Below, in pieces: positions 62,963 to 64,000 of a DNA stretch of 64,000 bases. Below the pieces are notes generated by a model, which was not told the DNA's origin, ran no database searches, and saw only the letters and a list, made by a program, of their open reading frames with translations. The stretch is taken from positions 1-64,000 of the forward strand of contig JAJPJQ010000010.1 in the NCBI GenBank assembly GCA_021324155.1, read 5' to 3'. The position numbers were made by a program, and so were the translations under genes. Within the stretch, counting starts at the first letter, position 1, and every line of letters starts with the position of its first letter. The stretch comes from Pseudomonadota bacterium. Lineage in GTDB: Bacteria > Desulfobacterota > Binatia > UBA9968.

Positions 62963-64000
62963 ATGGCTCTAAAAACCTTCGGTTTGATGGGCGTTGATTG
63001 GGAGGAGCGTGTCAACATCGAGCGCCTGCGCACTGAGCGCCTCGCGCGCGTGAAGGCGGCGCTGAAACAATCCGACATGGGCTCGCTCCTCTGCTTCGAC
63101 ATGAACAATATCCGCTACATCACCGCGACGCACATCGGCACGTGGGCGATGGATAAGCTCGTGCGCTTCTCGCTGCTGCCGCAGGACGACGAGCCGATCC
63201 TGTGGGATTTCGGATCGGCGGCGCGCCATCATCAGATCTATTGCCCGTGGCTCGGCGAGCGCTCGCGCGCCGGAATCTCGACGCTCCGCGGCGCGACGCA
63301 TCCCGGCTCGGGTCTCGCCGACGACGTCGCGAAGAAGATCAAAGTCGAATTGGAAAAACGGAAATTAGATAAGGAGCCCGTCGGCGTCGACGTGATCGAA
63401 TTGCCCGTTTTATTCGCGCTCCAGGCGCAGGGGATCAAGGTCGTCGACGGCCAGCAACTCATGCACCAGGTAAGAAAGATCAAAACGCAGGACGAGATCA
63501 CGCTCTTGAATACCGCGTGCATGATGGTCGACGCGGCGTATGAAGAGTTGTATCGCTTCATGCGTCCCGGCGTAAAAGAGAACGAATGCGTCGGCGTCGT
63601 CAGCAAAGTGCTCTACGATCTCGGCTCCGAGCATGTCGAAGGCGTGAACGCGATCTCCGGTGAGCGCTGCAGCCCGCACCCGCACGTCTACACCGACCGC
63701 GTGCTGCGCCCCGGCGACCCGGCATTCTTCGACATACTCCACAGCTACAACGGCTATCGCACGTGCTATTACCGCACGTTCGCCGTCGGCAGCGCCTCGC
63801 CGGCGATGGCCGACGCCTACAAGCGCTGCCGCGACTACATGGACGCTGCGATCTCGATCGTGAAGCCTGGCATCACGACCGCCGATGTCGTGAAATTATG
63901 GCCCAAGGCGGAAGAGTTCGGCTTCGCCAACGAGGAGGCAGCGTTTGCACTGCAGTACGGCCACGGCGTCGGCTTATCGATCTGGGAAAAGCCGATCTTC
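62963..64000 (+). CDS. M24-family (Xaa-Pro peptidase-like) protein, 3' end cut by window edge
   Basis: Open from ATG 62963 (AGGAG seven bases upstream) to the right edge, 346 codons. N-terminal creatinase-like domain (about 1-165; SDMGSLLCFDMNNIRYITAT) and the start of a pita-bread domain (TACM-like NTACMMVDAAYEELYRFM, PHPHVYTDRVLRPGDPAFFD, HGVGLSIWEKPIF). The first metal Asp (FFDILHSY) and the ligand His (GHGVGL) are present, but the second Asp, expected as SD-x-TR, is replaced by TCYYR. So a non-canonical metal site: perhaps a lyase or hydrolase of the DddP/creatinase type instead of a peptidase. Confidence 0.85.
   Translation, partial: MALKTFGLMGVDWEERVNIERLRTERLARVKAALKQSDMGSLLCFDMNNIRYITATHIGTWAMDKLVRFSLLPQDDEPILWDFGSAARHHQIYCPWLGERSRAGISTLRGATHPGSGLADDVAKKIKVELEKRKLDKEPVGVDVIELPVLFALQAQGIKVVDGQQLMHQVRKIKTQDEITLLNTACMMVDAAYEELYRFMRPGVKENECVGVVSKVLYDLGSEHVEGVNAISGERCSPHPHVYTDRVLRPGDPAFFDILHSYNGYRTCYYRTFAVGSASPAMADAYKRCRDYMDAAISIVKPGITTADVVKLWPKAEEFGFANEEAAFALQYGHGVGLSIWEKPIF

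Overview
The window is a 64-kb piece of a GC-rich bacterial chromosome with no rRNA, tRNA, insertion sequence, prophage or CRISPR array that I can see. Gene content points to an uncultivated, diderm, probably soil or subsurface bacterium of deltaproteobacterial, Binatota or Rokubacteria type: an XrtA/EpsH-type exopolysaccharide locus, outer-membrane proteins, sigma-54 regulation, ClpSA, UbiD, 2-oxoacid:ferredoxin oxidoreductase, and many small enzymes of broad specificity. The lineage is an inference from gene content only.

Layout. (1) 1-8270, minus strand: exopolysaccharide operon read from a NusG/RfaH-like factor (7697-8266) through an XrtA-associated ATPase, outer-membrane protein, export lipoprotein, chain-length protein and tyrosine autokinase to a sugar transferase cut by the left edge. 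It is preceded by a textbook sigma-54 promoter and two palindromes. (2) 8640-15977, minus strand: an ECF42-type sigma factor and its DGPF (YciI) partners, with four YciI, three VOC, one GFA, a BNR propeller, a MoaD-like protein, a SRPBCC protein and DoxX, preceded by a promoter matching the ECF42 motif. (3) 16345-18705, plus strand: isolated secreted S74 (endosialidase-chaperone) protein with eleven 17-residue repeats, its own sigma-70 promoter and a strong terminator. (4) 18785-29376, minus strand: GFA, ABC exporter, GST, TPR lipoprotein, nucleotide cyclase, ICL/PEP-mutase enzyme, Ste24-like protease, ClpA, ClpS. (5) 29610-33404, plus: four-CBS protein and 2-oxoacid:ferredoxin oxidoreductase. 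(6) 33487-39647, minus: isochorismatase-type hydrolase, molybdopterin-binding protein, a decayed outer-membrane protein, a frameshifted beta-propeller, ATP-grasp protein, DUF1259 protein, ChrB. (7) 39725-43728, plus: ChrA, CDF, cytochrome, second ChrA. (8) 43717-46854: CorC-like, SDR, lipoprotein, MoaA. (9) 46944-55386, plus: histidine kinase and sigma-54 activator (with an in-frame amber codon), envelope-protein clusters, and trehalose synthase/phosphatase, with two nearly identical sigma-54 promoters. (10) 55455-64000: RidA-like, TauE, methyltransferase, UbiD, 3-HIBDH-like reductase, E1 alpha and beta, and an M24-family protein cut by the right edge.

The most interesting signals lie outside the ordinary genes: three convincing sigma-54 promoters, paired GGCA-N4-TGCC palindromes in front of the polysaccharide operon, an amber codon inside the only sigma-54 activator seen here, four intergenic hairpin arrays built of degenerate 7-base units, and remnants of two dead genes (a GFA paralogue next to the ECF42 gene and an outer-membrane protein near 35.4 kb).
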